From assembly GCF_902493135.1 (NCBI RefSeq), contig NZ_CABUOD010000014.1, positions 1 through 64,000 on the forward strand: DNA of 64,000 bases. The letters run 5' to 3'. Position 1 is the first letter of the stretch. Each line of letters begins with the position of its first letter. The translations under genes and the position numbers were made by a program. Of the stretch, positions 45,504 through 54,519 are shown piece after piece. This DNA is from an uncultured Parabacteroides sp. (GTDB lineage Bacteria > Bacteroidota > Bacteroidia > Bacteroidales > Tannerellaceae). The notes under the pieces were generated by a model. The model was not told the origin of the DNA. It saw only the letters and a list, made by a program, of their open reading frames with translations, and did no database searches.

Positions 45504-46874
45504 ATGGTTGCCTTCCTCCTTTATATCGTCAAGTCTACTTGTTGCCTGACTCTGTTTTACTTGGGTTATAAAGCCTTGTTGAGCAACGAGACGTTTTTCC
45601 GCTTCAACCGGATGGTGCTGCTGGCGGGGATGCTGGTGTGCATGCTGCTGCCGTTTGTCGAGCTACGGACGGAATCGCCCGGTGTGCTGCAAATGCCGTT
45701 GTTGCAGTTGGAAGAGATGATACAGGAAGGAATGGGGGAGACGGTTTCGCAGCACTCCGTTGTCCAGGTTGGAACGGAGGTTGTACCGGCTGTACGGGAG
45801 GCTTCCGGCTCATGGGGAGAGTGGGCGGTTTACCTGTATCTTGCGGGGATGGCGGTTGTCCTCTGCCGGCTGGTCCGCTCGTTTGTGAGTTTGCTTTGGC
45901 TGATCCGGAGCGGCGAGAAGATACGGAAAGAGCGTTATACGCTGGTGCTGGTCGGCAGGCCGGTCGCTCCTTTTAACTGGGGGCCGTATATTGTCCTGTC
46001 GTTGAAAGATTATTGTGACTATCCGGATGAGATATTGACGCATGAGCAAGTTCACCGGCGCAAGCATCATTCGTTGGACTTGATCTATACGGAGGCAGTC
46101 GTGCTCCTGCACTGGTTCAATCCCGCAGCCTGGCTGTTGAAACGGGAACTCCAGGAGGTTCATGAGTACCAGGCGGATACGGGCGTACTTAAAAATGGCA
46201 TCGATGCAACAAAATATCAATTGTTATTAGTGAAAAAAGCTGTTAGCGCGAGCTCCTACACCTTTGCTAACAGCTTCAATCACAGTAAAATTAAAAAACG
46301 AATTACTATGATGTTAAAAGAGAAATCGAACAGTTGGGCCCGGTTGAAGCTCGTGCTTTTAGTTCCGGTGGCAGCATGTAGCATGCTCGCTTTCGCCCGC
46401 CCGGATGTAAACCGGGAGTTGACAAACTTAATGCAGAGCGAAGATACGACAATTTCTCCGGTCGGACAACCGTACACCCGTGAATTCTTCGACAAGGAGA
46501 TCGACCGGTATATCGGACAGGCGGGAGGCGGACAGCTTTCAGGCTCGGAAAGACTTGAGTTCATGGAGAAACATGTGACGCGAACGGACTTCCTGATTAA
46601 TGCCAATGACCAGATACTGTATGGCAACGATTTTGCAGAGATGTCCGAAATGCCGGCCAAGTTGAAAGCGACTCTGTCCGGGGCATCCGGTAAAAAGCCG
46701 GTGATGATCTTTTTCCTCTGTGATGCGCATACAAGCGATGCGGCAGTTGAAAAGGCGTTGGAAGTAGCGGGCAAAGCTTTTGCCGACTATCAGGCAACGG
46801 AGTCCGGAAAGAATACCCCGACCCTGTTTTTCTTTGGAGAACCGCGTAAGAACTATCCTCCTAAAAAGAAATAG
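45504..46874 (+). CDS. BlaR1-like M56 metallopeptidase sensor
   Basis: 456 residues from ATG 45504, 1 nt after the repressor stop. Helices at about 1-22 and 35-52, a further pair near 107-135, then the cytosolic zinc-peptidase site H180-E-Q-V-H184 followed by a distal EVHEYQAD that supplies the third ligand. A last membrane helix (about 283-300, LKLVLLVPVAACSMLAFA) leads to a C-terminal periplasmic tail of about 150 residues, which is not a penicillin-binding domain. In BlaR1-type systems a signal on the outside activates the protease, which leads to repressor cleavage. The signal here is unknown. Confidence 0.88.
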   Translation: MVAFLLYIVKSTCCLTLFYLGYKALLSNETFFRFNRMVLLAGMLVCMLLPFVELRTESPGVLQMPLLQLEEMIQEGMGETVSQHSVVQVGTEVVPAVREASGSWGEWAVYLYLAGMAVVLCRLVRSFVSLLWLIRSGEKIRKERYTLVLVGRPVAPFNWGPYIVLSLKDYCDYPDEILTHEQVHRRKHHSLDLIYTEAVVLLHWFNPAAWLLKRELQEVHEYQADTGVLKNGIDATKYQLLLVKKAVSASSYTFANSFNHSKIKKRITMMLKEKSNSWARLKLVLLVPVAACSMLAFARPDVNRELTNLMQSEDTTISPVGQPYTREFFDKEIDRYIGQAGGGQLSGSERLEFMEKHVTRTDFLINANDQILYGNDFAEMSEMPAKLKATLSGASGKKPVMIFFLCDAHTSDAAVEKALEVAGKAFADYQATESGKNTPTLFFFGEPRKNYPPKKK

Positions 46875-46887
46875 TGCGTAATAAAAG

Positions 46888-46940
46888 GGTACATGCTTTT
46901 CCAAAAGAGGATGCATGCTCTTTGAAAAAAGGATGCATGC
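46888..46940. repeat. Short 22-bp repeats with GCATGC cores
   Basis: GGTACATGC (46888), GGATGCATGC (46909) and GGATGCATGC (46931) recur at 21-22 bp steps with A/T-rich spacers, between convergent genes. The palindromic cores may pair and act as a terminator. Confidence 0.5.
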
Positions 46941-46965
46941 TTCCTCCGGTTTTATCGGGTGAGGC

Positions 46966-48081
46966 TTATTTCTCAACCAACTCGAACTTCCGGAAACTGA
47001 GGATATCGTCGCTAAACCGGGGATTCAGATAATGACTGTCGGAAATGTATAGCCCTTCGGGACGAACCAGCATGATGGTTGGGTTGTAGGTATTGTCGGG
47101 GAAGAGGGTTTCGCCGAGAATACGGAACTCTTTATCGAGAATGATAATGCTGAAGTTCTTACGCCCGAATTGTACGAGTTCCATAGGGCGGACGCCTTTA
47201 TCCAGGGTCGAGGGCGGATAAGCGATCCGGTAATAGACTTCCCGGTAAGGGTCGTACAGCAGGTCGTTATACCAGGCATTCACACAGAAATCTTCGGGGC
47301 TTGCGGTAAGCTCGTCCGGCAGTTGTACTTTGTCGAAGTATTTGCTTTTGACCGGAATTTTCCGTATCGAGTCGTGTTCGGGAGTAGCCACATAGATATT
47401 CTCGTCATAATGGAACGAGTAAACGAAATGTTTTCCGTCATAACAACGGCTGTAACTGGCTTCCATGCCGTACCGTTTCAGCTTGACTTCCGAACCGGGA
47501 TAATCGGGATAATCGAAAGGCAGTTTCTTTTCCTCTTTCGTGTTCATATCGATTGCGACGGAAACAGGGTCATGCTCGATCAGGCGATTCGGCTCTATGC
47601 AGGTATATAGAGTGTGTTCGATACGTACAGGCAATTGTGAAGCTGTAACCATAAAACAGGAAGGCTTTAATCCAGGGAAAGGCTGCTTATCGAGAAGTTC
47701 GCAGTCCTTATTAATCAAGTATAGCCCACTTTCGTAAAAACTAAAGACGTAAATACTGTCGAGATTCTGAATATAATAACCGAATGTCCTCCCGACGCCG
47801 TTACTTCCTTCCCGCGGCGGGGTGATCCTGAATACCGGCTTCTGCTGTTTCAGGTCATAGAAGTGGATCGTATTGTTTTCCAAGTTCTGGAAAGTGAAAT
47901 ATTCTTTTCCGTCTTTATCTTTATAGAGGGAATAAATGTTGAAGTTGTTTTTCGTGTCCGAATCGATCGGGAAAGACAGCGTTTCGTCTGTCTCTTTCAA
48001 TTCGCAGGCTCCGTACTTTTTGTGTGTTGAACAGGCGACGGACAGGAGTAGGAGGAATAGTAATAAATAGTGTTTCTTCAT
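46966..48081 (-). CDS. DUF4221-like beta-propeller lipoprotein
   Basis: 371 residues. The lipoprotein signal ends in the lipobox SVAC (Cys near 17). The remainder alternates short strands with turns such as DKDGKEYFTFQNLENNTIHFYD and NKDCELLDKQPFPG, the pattern of a six-bladed propeller as in the DUF4221/BF3164 families of Bacteroidetes. These are anchored in the cell envelope and their function is not established. It is a single gene, convergent with the M56 gene. No promoter was recognised upstream. Confidence 0.7.
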   Translation of the reverse strand: MKKHYLLLFLLLLSVACSTHKKYGACELKETDETLSFPIDSDTKNNFNIYSLYKDKDGKEYFTFQNLENNTIHFYDLKQQKPVFRITPPREGSNGVGRTFGYYIQNLDSIYVFSFYESGLYLINKDCELLDKQPFPGLKPSCFMVTASQLPVRIEHTLYTCIEPNRLIEHDPVSVAIDMNTKEEKKLPFDYPDYPGSEVKLKRYGMEASYSRCYDGKHFVYSFHYDENIYVATPEHDSIRKIPVKSKYFDKVQLPDELTASPEDFCVNAWYNDLLYDPYREVYYRIAYPPSTLDKGVRPMELVQFGRKNFSIIILDKEFRILGETLFPDNTYNPTIMLVRPEGLYISDSHYLNPRFSDDILSFRKFELVEK

Positions 48082-48149
48082 ATTCGTATAAAAATTAAGA
48101 AAGAGGAATGTGCCAAATCTCTTTCTGACACATTCCTTTCCGAAGTCCT

Positions 48150-49724
48150 TTAATCTTTCTTTACCGGCGGATAGTCGATCGTGTAGTGTAGTCCGCGGCT
48201 TTCCTTGCGCTCCATAGCCTGGCGGGTGATCAGGTAACCGACGTTGATCATGTTACGCAGTTCGCACAGCTCTTTGGAGGCCTTGCAACGCTTGAAGAGG
48301 CTTTCCGTCTCTTCGTACAGGATGTCCAGGCGGTTCCAGGCGCGGGTCAGGCGGGTATTGCTGCGGACGATGCCGACGTATGATTCCATGATCTGGTTCA
48401 CCTCCTTCATGCTCTGGGTGATCAGCACGCGCTCTTCGGTGGAGATCGTGCCCTCGTCGTTCCATTCGGGGATGTCGGTGTTGAAGTCGTAACGTTCGAG
48501 GACGCTCAGGATATGTTTGGCGGCTGCATCCGCATATACGACCGCTTCGATCAGCGAGTTGGAAGCCAGACGGTTCCCACCGTGCAGGCCGGTATTGGAA
48601 CATTCGCCGATCGCATACAGGCGGCGGATGCTGGATTGGCCGTTCAGGTCCACACTGATACCGCCACACAGATAATGGGCGGCCGGTGCTACCGGAATAT
48701 AATCTTTGGTGATGTCGATGCCGATGCTGAGGCATTTCTTGTAGATGTTGGGGAAATGCTTCTTCGTCTCTTCCGGATCTTTATGTGTCACATCCAGGTA
48801 GACGTGGTCTTCACCCCGGAGCTTCATCTCGTTGTCGATCGCACGGGCTACAATGTCACGCGGAGCCAACGAGAGGCGCTTGTCGTATTTCTGCATAAAC
48901 TCTTTTCCGTCCAGCGTACGGAGGACGCCGCCATACCCGCGCATAGCCTCGGTAATGAGGAAGCAGGGACGGTCGCCCGGATGGAAGAGGGCAGTCGGGT
49001 GGAACTGGATGAACTCCATGTTTTTGACAGCTCCCTTGGCGCGATAGACCATTGCGATACCGTCGCCCGTAGCGATCAGCGGGTTGGTCGTGTTGCGGTA
49101 GACGGCTTCACAACCGCCTGTAGCCATGACCGTCACTTTGGACAGGAAAGTGTCTACCTTGCCGGTGTCTTCGTTCAGCACGTATGCACCGTAGCATTTG
49201 ATGCCCGGCGTATGACGGGTGACGATGATACCCAAGTGATGCTGCGTGATGATCTCTACCGCAAAATGGTGGTTGAATATCGTAATGTTGGGATGTCTCT
49301 TGATCGCTTCGATGAGGCTAAGCTGGATCTCGGCGCCGGTATTGTCCTTGTGGTGCAGGATGCGGAACTCGGAATGTCCTCCTTCGCGGTGAAGGTCGAA
49401 CTCGCCGCTCTCCTTCTTGTCGAAGTTCACGCCCCAGCCTATGAGTTCTTTGATCTGGTCCGGTGCATGTCGTACGACCATCTCCACGGCTTCCCGGTCG
49501 TTGATCCAGTCGCCGGCAATCATTGTGTCTTCAATATGCTTGTCGAAATTGTCTACCAGCAGGTTTGTTACCGAAGCGATGCCTCCCTGCGCGAAGTAGG
49601 TGTTCGCTTCTTCCAGCTCTGTTTTGCAGATGATGGCTACTTTCCCCTTATCGGCTACCTTCAAGGCGAGGCTCATGCCGGCGATACCGGAACCGATCAC
49701 TAAGAAATCGAATTGTTGTACCAT
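48150..49724 (-). CDS. nadB: L-aspartate oxidase
   Basis: 524 residues, a cytosolic flavoenzyme that oxidises L-aspartate to iminoaspartate, the first step of NAD biosynthesis; in anaerobes fumarate can take the electrons. The FAD-binding start is VIGSGIAGMSLALK (about 9-22). The HREGGHSEFRILHHKD segment carries substrate-binding residues shared with fumarate reductases, followed by QFHPTAL and a late GLHGGNRLASNSLIEAVVYA motif diagnostic of NadB. The C-terminal helical domain (RSNTRLTRAWNRL) is complete. Length is normal. nadA and nadC are not adjacent here. Confidence 0.96.
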   Translation of the reverse strand: MVQQFDFLVIGSGIAGMSLALKVADKGKVAIICKTELEEANTYFAQGGIASVTNLLVDNFDKHIEDTMIAGDWINDREAVEMVVRHAPDQIKELIGWGVNFDKKESGEFDLHREGGHSEFRILHHKDNTGAEIQLSLIEAIKRHPNITIFNHHFAVEIITQHHLGIIVTRHTPGIKCYGAYVLNEDTGKVDTFLSKVTVMATGGCEAVYRNTTNPLIATGDGIAMVYRAKGAVKNMEFIQFHPTALFHPGDRPCFLITEAMRGYGGVLRTLDGKEFMQKYDKRLSLAPRDIVARAIDNEMKLRGEDHVYLDVTHKDPEETKKHFPNIYKKCLSIGIDITKDYIPVAPAAHYLCGGISVDLNGQSSIRRLYAIGECSNTGLHGGNRLASNSLIEAVVYADAAAKHILSVLERYDFNTDIPEWNDEGTISTEERVLITQSMKEVNQIMESYVGIVRSNTRLTRAWNRLDILYEETESLFKRCKASKELCELRNMINVGYLITRQAMERKESRGLHYTIDYPPVKKD

Positions 49725-49746
49725 AGTTTATATCCTTTGTGGCTGA

Positions 49747-49754
49747 CAAAGTTA
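49747..49754 (-). promoter_or_regulatory. -7 element of nadB
   Basis: Minus-strand TAACTTTG, perfect TAnnTTTG, 23 nt before the nadB start codon. Confidence 0.55.
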
Positions 49755-49926
49755 GGAATTAACTTATTTGGTTGTACCTTATACAGCCCGCTTTCGTGCA
49801 AAATAGTCCGCATTACTGATTCTTTGGATATTTTAAACTTCCCGTCGTAAACATCTCAGAATGGAACCCTGTTCTATTGGGGCATTGGATATCCTGCTAA
49901 TTATTAACACTTAAACGTTTTAAAAT

Positions 49927-50628
49927 ATGAAATCTAAAGTTGTATTGAGCGCCCTGGCCCTGCTGTTTGCGGCCGGTGCGATGGCTCAGGATTGTACGTT
50001 CTTTTTCCCGCAGACCAAAGGCACGCAGCTTGTTAAAAAAGGCTACGATGCGAAAGGAAACCTGCAAAGTGTGATGACCTACACGGTCGATGAAGTGAAG
50101 AACATCCCGTCCGGCCTGGAAGTGGAAGCCGATTATGTGTTCGTGAATAACGCAGGGACGGTTTACGACAAGGGCGACCTGGAAGCATTCTGCAAGGACG
50201 GCGAGTTCTTCATGGAAATGAAAGAAGTATTGTCCAACCCGTCTTTTGTCTCGACCGTACAATCGGATGTGGCTGCCACTGATGCCGTCATCAATTATCC
50301 GAGCGTCTCGAACGCGCCATCCGGCAACGGGGACGATATGTATTTTGACGATGCCTATATCCAGATCTACTCGAAGAAGGACCGGAAGGATCGCAAGAAC
50401 GTGTCTATCTACGACCGCGAATATGTGACGACCGAACAGGTGGCGACTCCTGCCGGCACGTTCGACTGCACGAAAGTAAAGTATAAGATCAAATCCCGCT
50501 CCCCGAAGGAAACGATCGAGGGCTACGGATATGAATGGTACGCTCCGAATGTGGGGGTCGTAAAGAACGAACAGTATGACAACAACAACCAGTTGCAATA
50601 CTATACTGTCCTCGAAGTTGTAAAGTAA
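49927..50628 (+). CDS. Secreted protein, DUF3108/TapB-like
   Basis: 233 residues with a clear signal peptide (MKSKVVLSALALLFAAGAMA, cleavage before QDC). The rest is beta-rich (GTQLVKKGYDAKGNLQSVMTY, then EQVATPAGTFDCTKVKYKI and YEWYAPNVGVVKNEQYD). The PAGTF-x-C segment and the final WYAPNVGVVK pattern resemble periplasmic proteins of the DUF3108/TapB group. The function is unknown. It has its own terminator downstream and is not obviously part of an operon. Confidence 0.7.
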   Translation: MKSKVVLSALALLFAAGAMAQDCTFFFPQTKGTQLVKKGYDAKGNLQSVMTYTVDEVKNIPSGLEVEADYVFVNNAGTVYDKGDLEAFCKDGEFFMEMKEVLSNPSFVSTVQSDVAATDAVINYPSVSNAPSGNGDDMYFDDAYIQIYSKKDRKDRKNVSIYDREYVTTEQVATPAGTFDCTKVKYKIKSRSPKETIEGYGYEWYAPNVGVVKNEQYDNNNQLQYYTVLEVVK

Positions 50629-50673
50629 TGTAAGATATATTCCTTTTTGGAATTGTTTGACCGGTTTAAGTGG

Positions 50674-50710
50674 ATGCGCTGTTACTGAGAAGTTGCAGCG
50701 CATTTTCTTT
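50674..50710 (+). terminator. Intrinsic terminator
   Basis: Perfect ATGCGCTG / CAGCGCAT stem with a 14-nt loop, followed by TTTCTTTT. Confidence 0.8.
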
Positions 50711-50763
50711 TCCCTGAATCGCCAAAAGAAATAAAATGATTATCTTTCGGCAAAATTCAGGAT

Positions 50764-51183
50764 ATGGACAGAGTCTTTAAATCGAAAGTAGGTTGGTGGT
50801 ATCATCTGATACTGTTGGTGATGGCGGCAAGCACTGTTGCTGCATTTGTGGGCGGCAAGTCTCCCGTAACGATGATCGTGCTGCTGTTGTTTACATTGGA
50901 GTGTATTCACATGCTGTTGTCGACCTGGTATAAAATAACGGCGGATGGTTATCTGATTGCCCATTGCAGTATTTTCCCGGAAAAGCGGATTCCTATTTCG
51001 GAGATAAGCGCCGTCGAAGTGACAGTGATGCCTGTTTCGAGCTACGCCCTGTCGTTGGACCGCCTGATCATCTACAAAGGCGACACGCAGTGGCTATTGG
51101 TCTCGCCGGTCAACAAGCAGGACTTCGTCAAGCTGCTGAAGAAGCATAATCCCGATATACAGATAAAAGATCCGATAATATAA
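50764..51183 (+). CDS. Small PH-domain membrane protein
   Basis: 139 residues. Two membrane helices (about 10-30 and 35-55) are followed by a bacterial pleckstrin-homology-like domain (TWYKITADGYLIAHCSIFPEKRIPISEISAVE, then LSLDRLIIYKGDTQWLLVSP). Such proteins of the DUF304/YdbT kind sit in the inner membrane with the domain in the cytosol; their function is not established. A near-consensus -7 (TATCTTTC, 50741-50748) precedes it. The dihydrolipoyl dehydrogenase gene follows after 21 nt and may be co-transcribed. Confidence 0.8.
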   Translation: MDRVFKSKVGWWYHLILLVMAASTVAAFVGGKSPVTMIVLLLFTLECIHMLLSTWYKITADGYLIAHCSIFPEKRIPISEISAVEVTVMPVSSYALSLDRLIIYKGDTQWLLVSPVNKQDFVKLLKKHNPDIQIKDPII

Positions 51184-51204
51184 AACTTAATTAAATCTGA
51201 GAAC

Positions 51205-52548
51205 ATGAAATACGATGTTGCCATAATCGGGGGCGGTCCTGCCGGTTATACGGCTGCTGAAAAGGCGGCTGCGGGTGGTTTGTCCACCGTGCTTTTCGAG
51301 AAGAACGCGTTAGGCGGTGTGTGTCTGAACGAAGGATGCGTGCCGACAAAGACGTTGCTTTACTCTGCGAAAGTGTATGATACGATCAAACACGCTTCCA
51401 AATATGCGGTGAGCGCAGAGAATCCTGCTTTCGATTTCCCGAAGATCATCGCCCGTAAGAATAAAGTCGTAAAGAAACTGACAGCCGGCATCCGCATGAA
51501 GATGAAGGAGAACGGCGTGGAAGTGGTGAGCGGCGAAGCCGAAATCAAAGGCCGGGCAGCCGACGGAACGATCATTGTCGCCTCGGGCGAAGCTGTTTAT
51601 GAAGCCGCCAACCTGCTTATCTGCACCGGTTCGGAAACCGTCATACCTCCCATTCCCGGGTTGGCGGAAACGGAGTACTGGACAAGCCGTGAGGCGTTGC
51701 TGTCCAAAGAACTGCCGGCTTCGCTGGTGATCATCGGCGGCGGTGTGATCGGCATGGAGTTCGCTTCCTTCTTCAACAGCATGGGAACGGAAGTGCATGT
51801 GGTCGAGATGCTGGATAAGATTCTCGGTCCGATGGACAGGGAGTTGTCCGGGATGTTGCAGGCCGAATATGCCAAACGGGGCGTCAAGTTCTATTTAGGA
51901 CATAAGGTGACTGCCGTAAACGGCGGCGATGTGACGGTCGAGAAAGACGGCGAGACATCAGTCATCCAAGGCGAAAAAGTCCTGTTGAGCGTAGGCCGTC
52001 GTCCCGTGACCAAAGGTTTCGGCTTGGAAACACTGGCCCCCGAACCTTTCCGCAACGGGATCAAAGTGAACGGATTTATGCAGACTTCCATCCCGAATGT
52101 GTATGCCTGCGGCGATATCACCGCTTTCTCCCTGTTGGCCCATACGGCTGTCAGCGAAGCGGAAGTGGCTGTCGATCATATTTTAGGCAAGAACCGCAGC
52201 ATGAGCTACAAGGCCATTCCGGGCGTTGTCTATACCAATCCCGAAATCGCAGGCGTCGGCAAGACCGAAGAGGAACTGCAGGCCGAAGGCACGCCCTACA
52301 CCGTCAAGAAGATACCGATGGCGTTCTCCGGCCGCTTTGTCGCCGAAAACGAGCAGGGCAACGGTGTCTGCAAGCTGATTCTGGCCGAAGACGAAACGAT
52401 CGTCGGCGCCCATCTCCTGGGAAATCCGGCCTCCGAACTGATCGTCATCGCCGGTATCGCCATCGAAAAAGGCATGAAGGCCGACGAGCTGAAAGCCATC
52501 GTCTTCCCGCATCCGACCGTGGGCGAGATCCTAAAGGAGGCGCTCTGA
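51205..52548 (+). CDS. lpdA: Dihydrolipoyl dehydrogenase
   Basis: 447 residues, a flavin disulfide reductase that reoxidises the lipoyl group of 2-oxoacid dehydrogenase or glycine-cleavage complexes with NAD. FAD-binding start IIGGGPAGYTAAE; redox cysteines C40 and C45 (GGVCLNEGCVPTKT); an NAD-binding GGGVIGMEFASF; the second FAD motif VYACGDIT; and the dimer interface with the active-site His-Glu (HPTVGE at the C-terminus). All parts needed for activity are present. No other complex subunit is adjacent, so its partner complex cannot be told from this window. Confidence 0.93.
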   Translation: MKYDVAIIGGGPAGYTAAEKAAAGGLSTVLFEKNALGGVCLNEGCVPTKTLLYSAKVYDTIKHASKYAVSAENPAFDFPKIIARKNKVVKKLTAGIRMKMKENGVEVVSGEAEIKGRAADGTIIVASGEAVYEAANLLICTGSETVIPPIPGLAETEYWTSREALLSKELPASLVIIGGGVIGMEFASFFNSMGTEVHVVEMLDKILGPMDRELSGMLQAEYAKRGVKFYLGHKVTAVNGGDVTVEKDGETSVIQGEKVLLSVGRRPVTKGFGLETLAPEPFRNGIKVNGFMQTSIPNVYACGDITAFSLLAHTAVSEAEVAVDHILGKNRSMSYKAIPGVVYTNPEIAGVGKTEEELQAEGTPYTVKKIPMAFSGRFVAENEQGNGVCKLILAEDETIVGAHLLGNPASELIVIAGIAIEKGMKADELKAIVFPHPTVGEILKEAL

Positions 52549-52573
52549 TAATTATTCCCCATACATGCCCGGT

Positions 52574-52617
52574 CCCGGTCCACCCCGACAAACTGTCCGG
52601 TGGGCCGGGATCTTTTT
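52574..52617 (+). terminator. Intrinsic terminator of lpdA
   Basis: Stem CCCGGTCCACC / GGTGGGCCGGG (one mismatch), 14-nt loop, then ATCTTTTT. Confidence 0.85.
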
Positions 52618-52648
52618 GTTGAAAGCCTTGCTTTAATTCTCCTGAAGA

Positions 52649-52757
52649 GTGAAATGTTTCACTTTTTTTCATGGGGTGAAAATTTATTTTCCCGCCAGTG
52701 AAAATAAATTTTCTCCGGCAAGAAACAAAAGTTTCATGCCTATGGAACAAAAGTTCC
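52649..52757. repeat. Cluster of small hairpins in the lpdA-glyS spacer
   Basis: Four hairpins follow one another: GTGAAATGTTTCAC (52649-52662); GAAAATTTATTTTC with its complement GAAAATAAATTTTC (52678-52691 and 52700-52713); GAAACAAAAGTTTC (52722-52735); GGAACAAAAGTTCC (52744-52757). The last two are near-identical in design. The 420-bp spacer holds no gene. Confidence 0.65.
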
Positions 52758-52912
52758 CCTTCTATGAAACTGTCCCGAAATAGGCAACCGTCCGTCCTTT
52801 TCCGGGCGGGAGAAGATTCCGTTTTTCCGGTGTTTCTTCGAAAATATCCTTATAAGATGCTGAAAATGCTACAGGTTACCGAAAAAATCATTTACTTTGC
52901 AACCTTAATAGT

Positions 52913-52943
52913 GTGCCAATGCGCAAAAATGGCACATTGGCAC
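52913..52943. promoter_or_regulatory. Inverted repeat upstream of glyS
   Basis: GTGCCAATG (52913-52921) and CATTGGCAC (52935-52943) form perfect 9-bp arms with a 13-nt loop, 25 nt before the glyS start codon. It sits downstream of a TTACTTTG (52892-52899) that is close to a -7 box, so it would lie in the leader RNA and could control translation. Confidence 0.45.
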
Positions 52944-52968
52944 ATTAATTAATTGGCAAATTATTATT

Positions 52969-54513
52969 ATGGCACAAGAAGATGTATTTAAGAAATTAGT
53001 TTCCCACTGTAAAGAATACGGGTTCGTATTCCCCTCCTCAGAGATTTATGACGGACTGGGTGCAGTGTACGATTACGGGCAGTATGGCGTAGAGTTGAAA
53101 AATAACATAAAGAAATACTGGTGGGACAGCATGACGCTGTTGCACGAAAATGTAGTCGGCATCGATTCGGCTATCTTTATGCACCCTACTATCTGGAAGG
53201 CATCCGGCCATGTCGACGCGTTCAATGACCCTCTGATCGATAACAAGGATTCCAAGAAACGCTATCGTGCCGATGTACTGATCGAAGACCACCTGGCGAA
53301 GATCGAGGAGAAGATGAATAAGGAAGTGGCCAAGGCCGCGAAGAAATTCGGCGAAGCTTTCGACGAAGCCCAGTTCCGCGCGACAAACGGACGCGTGCTC
53401 GAATACCAAGCGAAATGGAATGAGATCCACGAACGCTACTCGAAAGACATGAACGATTCCAATTTCGAAGACCTGCGCCAGCTGATCCTGGATTGCGAAA
53501 TCGTCTGCCCGATCTCCGGAACCCGCAACTGGACCGATGTCCGCCAGTTCAACCTGATGTTCTCTACGGAGATGGGTTCTACCTCAGACGGCGCCATGAA
53601 AGTATATCTGCGTCCGGAAACGGCACAGGGTATTTTCGTCAACTTCCTGAACGTACAGAAGACCGGCCGCATGAAAATACCTTTCGGTATCGCCCAGATC
53701 GGAAAGGCTTTCCGTAACGAGATCGTTGCCCGCCAGTTCATCTTCCGCATGCGCGAGTTCGAACAGATGGAGATGCAGTTCTTCGTTCGTCCGGGCGAAG
53801 AGATGGAATGGTTCAAGCAGTGGAAGGCTACCCGCTTGAAATGGCACCAGGCCATGGGGTTGGGTAACGAAAAATATCGCTATCACGATCACGAAAAGCT
53901 GGCCCACTATGCCAACGCCGCTACCGATATCGAATATGAAATGCCGTTCGGATTCAAGGAAGTGGAAGGTATCCACAGCCGTACGAACTTCGACCTGAGC
54001 CAGCACGAAAAGTTCTCCGGCAAGAAAGTCCAGTATTTCGATCCCGAACTGAACCAGAGCTATACTCCGTACGTGATCGAAACTTCTATCGGCGTCGACC
54101 GTGTTTTCCTGAGTGTGATGGCCGGTTCTTACTGCGAAGAAACGTTGGAAAACGGCGAAACGCGTGTCGTTCTGAAATTGCCGGCAGCGTTGGCGCCTAT
54201 CAAACTGGCTGTCCTGCCGCTGGTCAAGAAAGACGGACTGCCCGAAAAAGCTGAAGAGATCGTAAACATGTTGCGTTTCGATTTCCGTTGCCAGTATGAT
54301 GAAAAAGATTCTATCGGCAAGCGCTATCGTCGTCAGGATGCGATCGGAACCCCGTACTGTATTACAGTTGACCACGATACTTTGAAGGATAATTGTGTCA
54401 CGATCCGCTTCCGCGATACGATGGAACAGGAACGTGTAAGCATCGACAAGCTGCATGACATTATCACTGAAAAGGTAAGCATGAAGAATTTATTAAAAAA
54501 GATAATGGAGTAA
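52969..54513 (+). CDS. glyS: Glycyl-tRNA synthetase (single-chain, dimeric type)
   Basis: 514 residues, a class II synthetase that attaches glycine to tRNA-Gly. The N-terminal class II core begins with VSHCKEYGFVFPSSEIYDGLGAVYDYGQYG; motif 2 and its surroundings (YLRPETAQGIFVNF, then GIAQIGKAFRNEI and RMREFEQMEMQFFV) and motif 3 (PYVIETSIGVDRVFLSVM) are intact, and the C-terminal anticodon-binding domain follows (KLAVLPLVKKDGLPEKAEEIV). This is the eukaryote/archaea-like alpha2 form common in Bacteroidetes. The FKBP gene begins 6 nt after it, so they form an operon. Confidence 0.97.
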   Translation: MAQEDVFKKLVSHCKEYGFVFPSSEIYDGLGAVYDYGQYGVELKNNIKKYWWDSMTLLHENVVGIDSAIFMHPTIWKASGHVDAFNDPLIDNKDSKKRYRADVLIEDHLAKIEEKMNKEVAKAAKKFGEAFDEAQFRATNGRVLEYQAKWNEIHERYSKDMNDSNFEDLRQLILDCEIVCPISGTRNWTDVRQFNLMFSTEMGSTSDGAMKVYLRPETAQGIFVNFLNVQKTGRMKIPFGIAQIGKAFRNEIVARQFIFRMREFEQMEMQFFVRPGEEMEWFKQWKATRLKWHQAMGLGNEKYRYHDHEKLAHYANAATDIEYEMPFGFKEVEGIHSRTNFDLSQHEKFSGKKVQYFDPELNQSYTPYVIETSIGVDRVFLSVMAGSYCEETLENGETRVVLKLPAALAPIKLAVLPLVKKDGLPEKAEEIVNMLRFDFRCQYDEKDSIGKRYRRQDAIGTPYCITVDHDTLKDNCVTIRFRDTMEQERVSIDKLHDIITEKVSMKNLLKKIME

Positions 54514-54519
54514 AAACGA

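Noticed and set aside
45137..46874. Beta-lactam resistance locus
   Set aside because: BlaI and an M56 sensor are present, but there is no beta-lactamase, and the sensor's tail is not a penicillin-binding domain.
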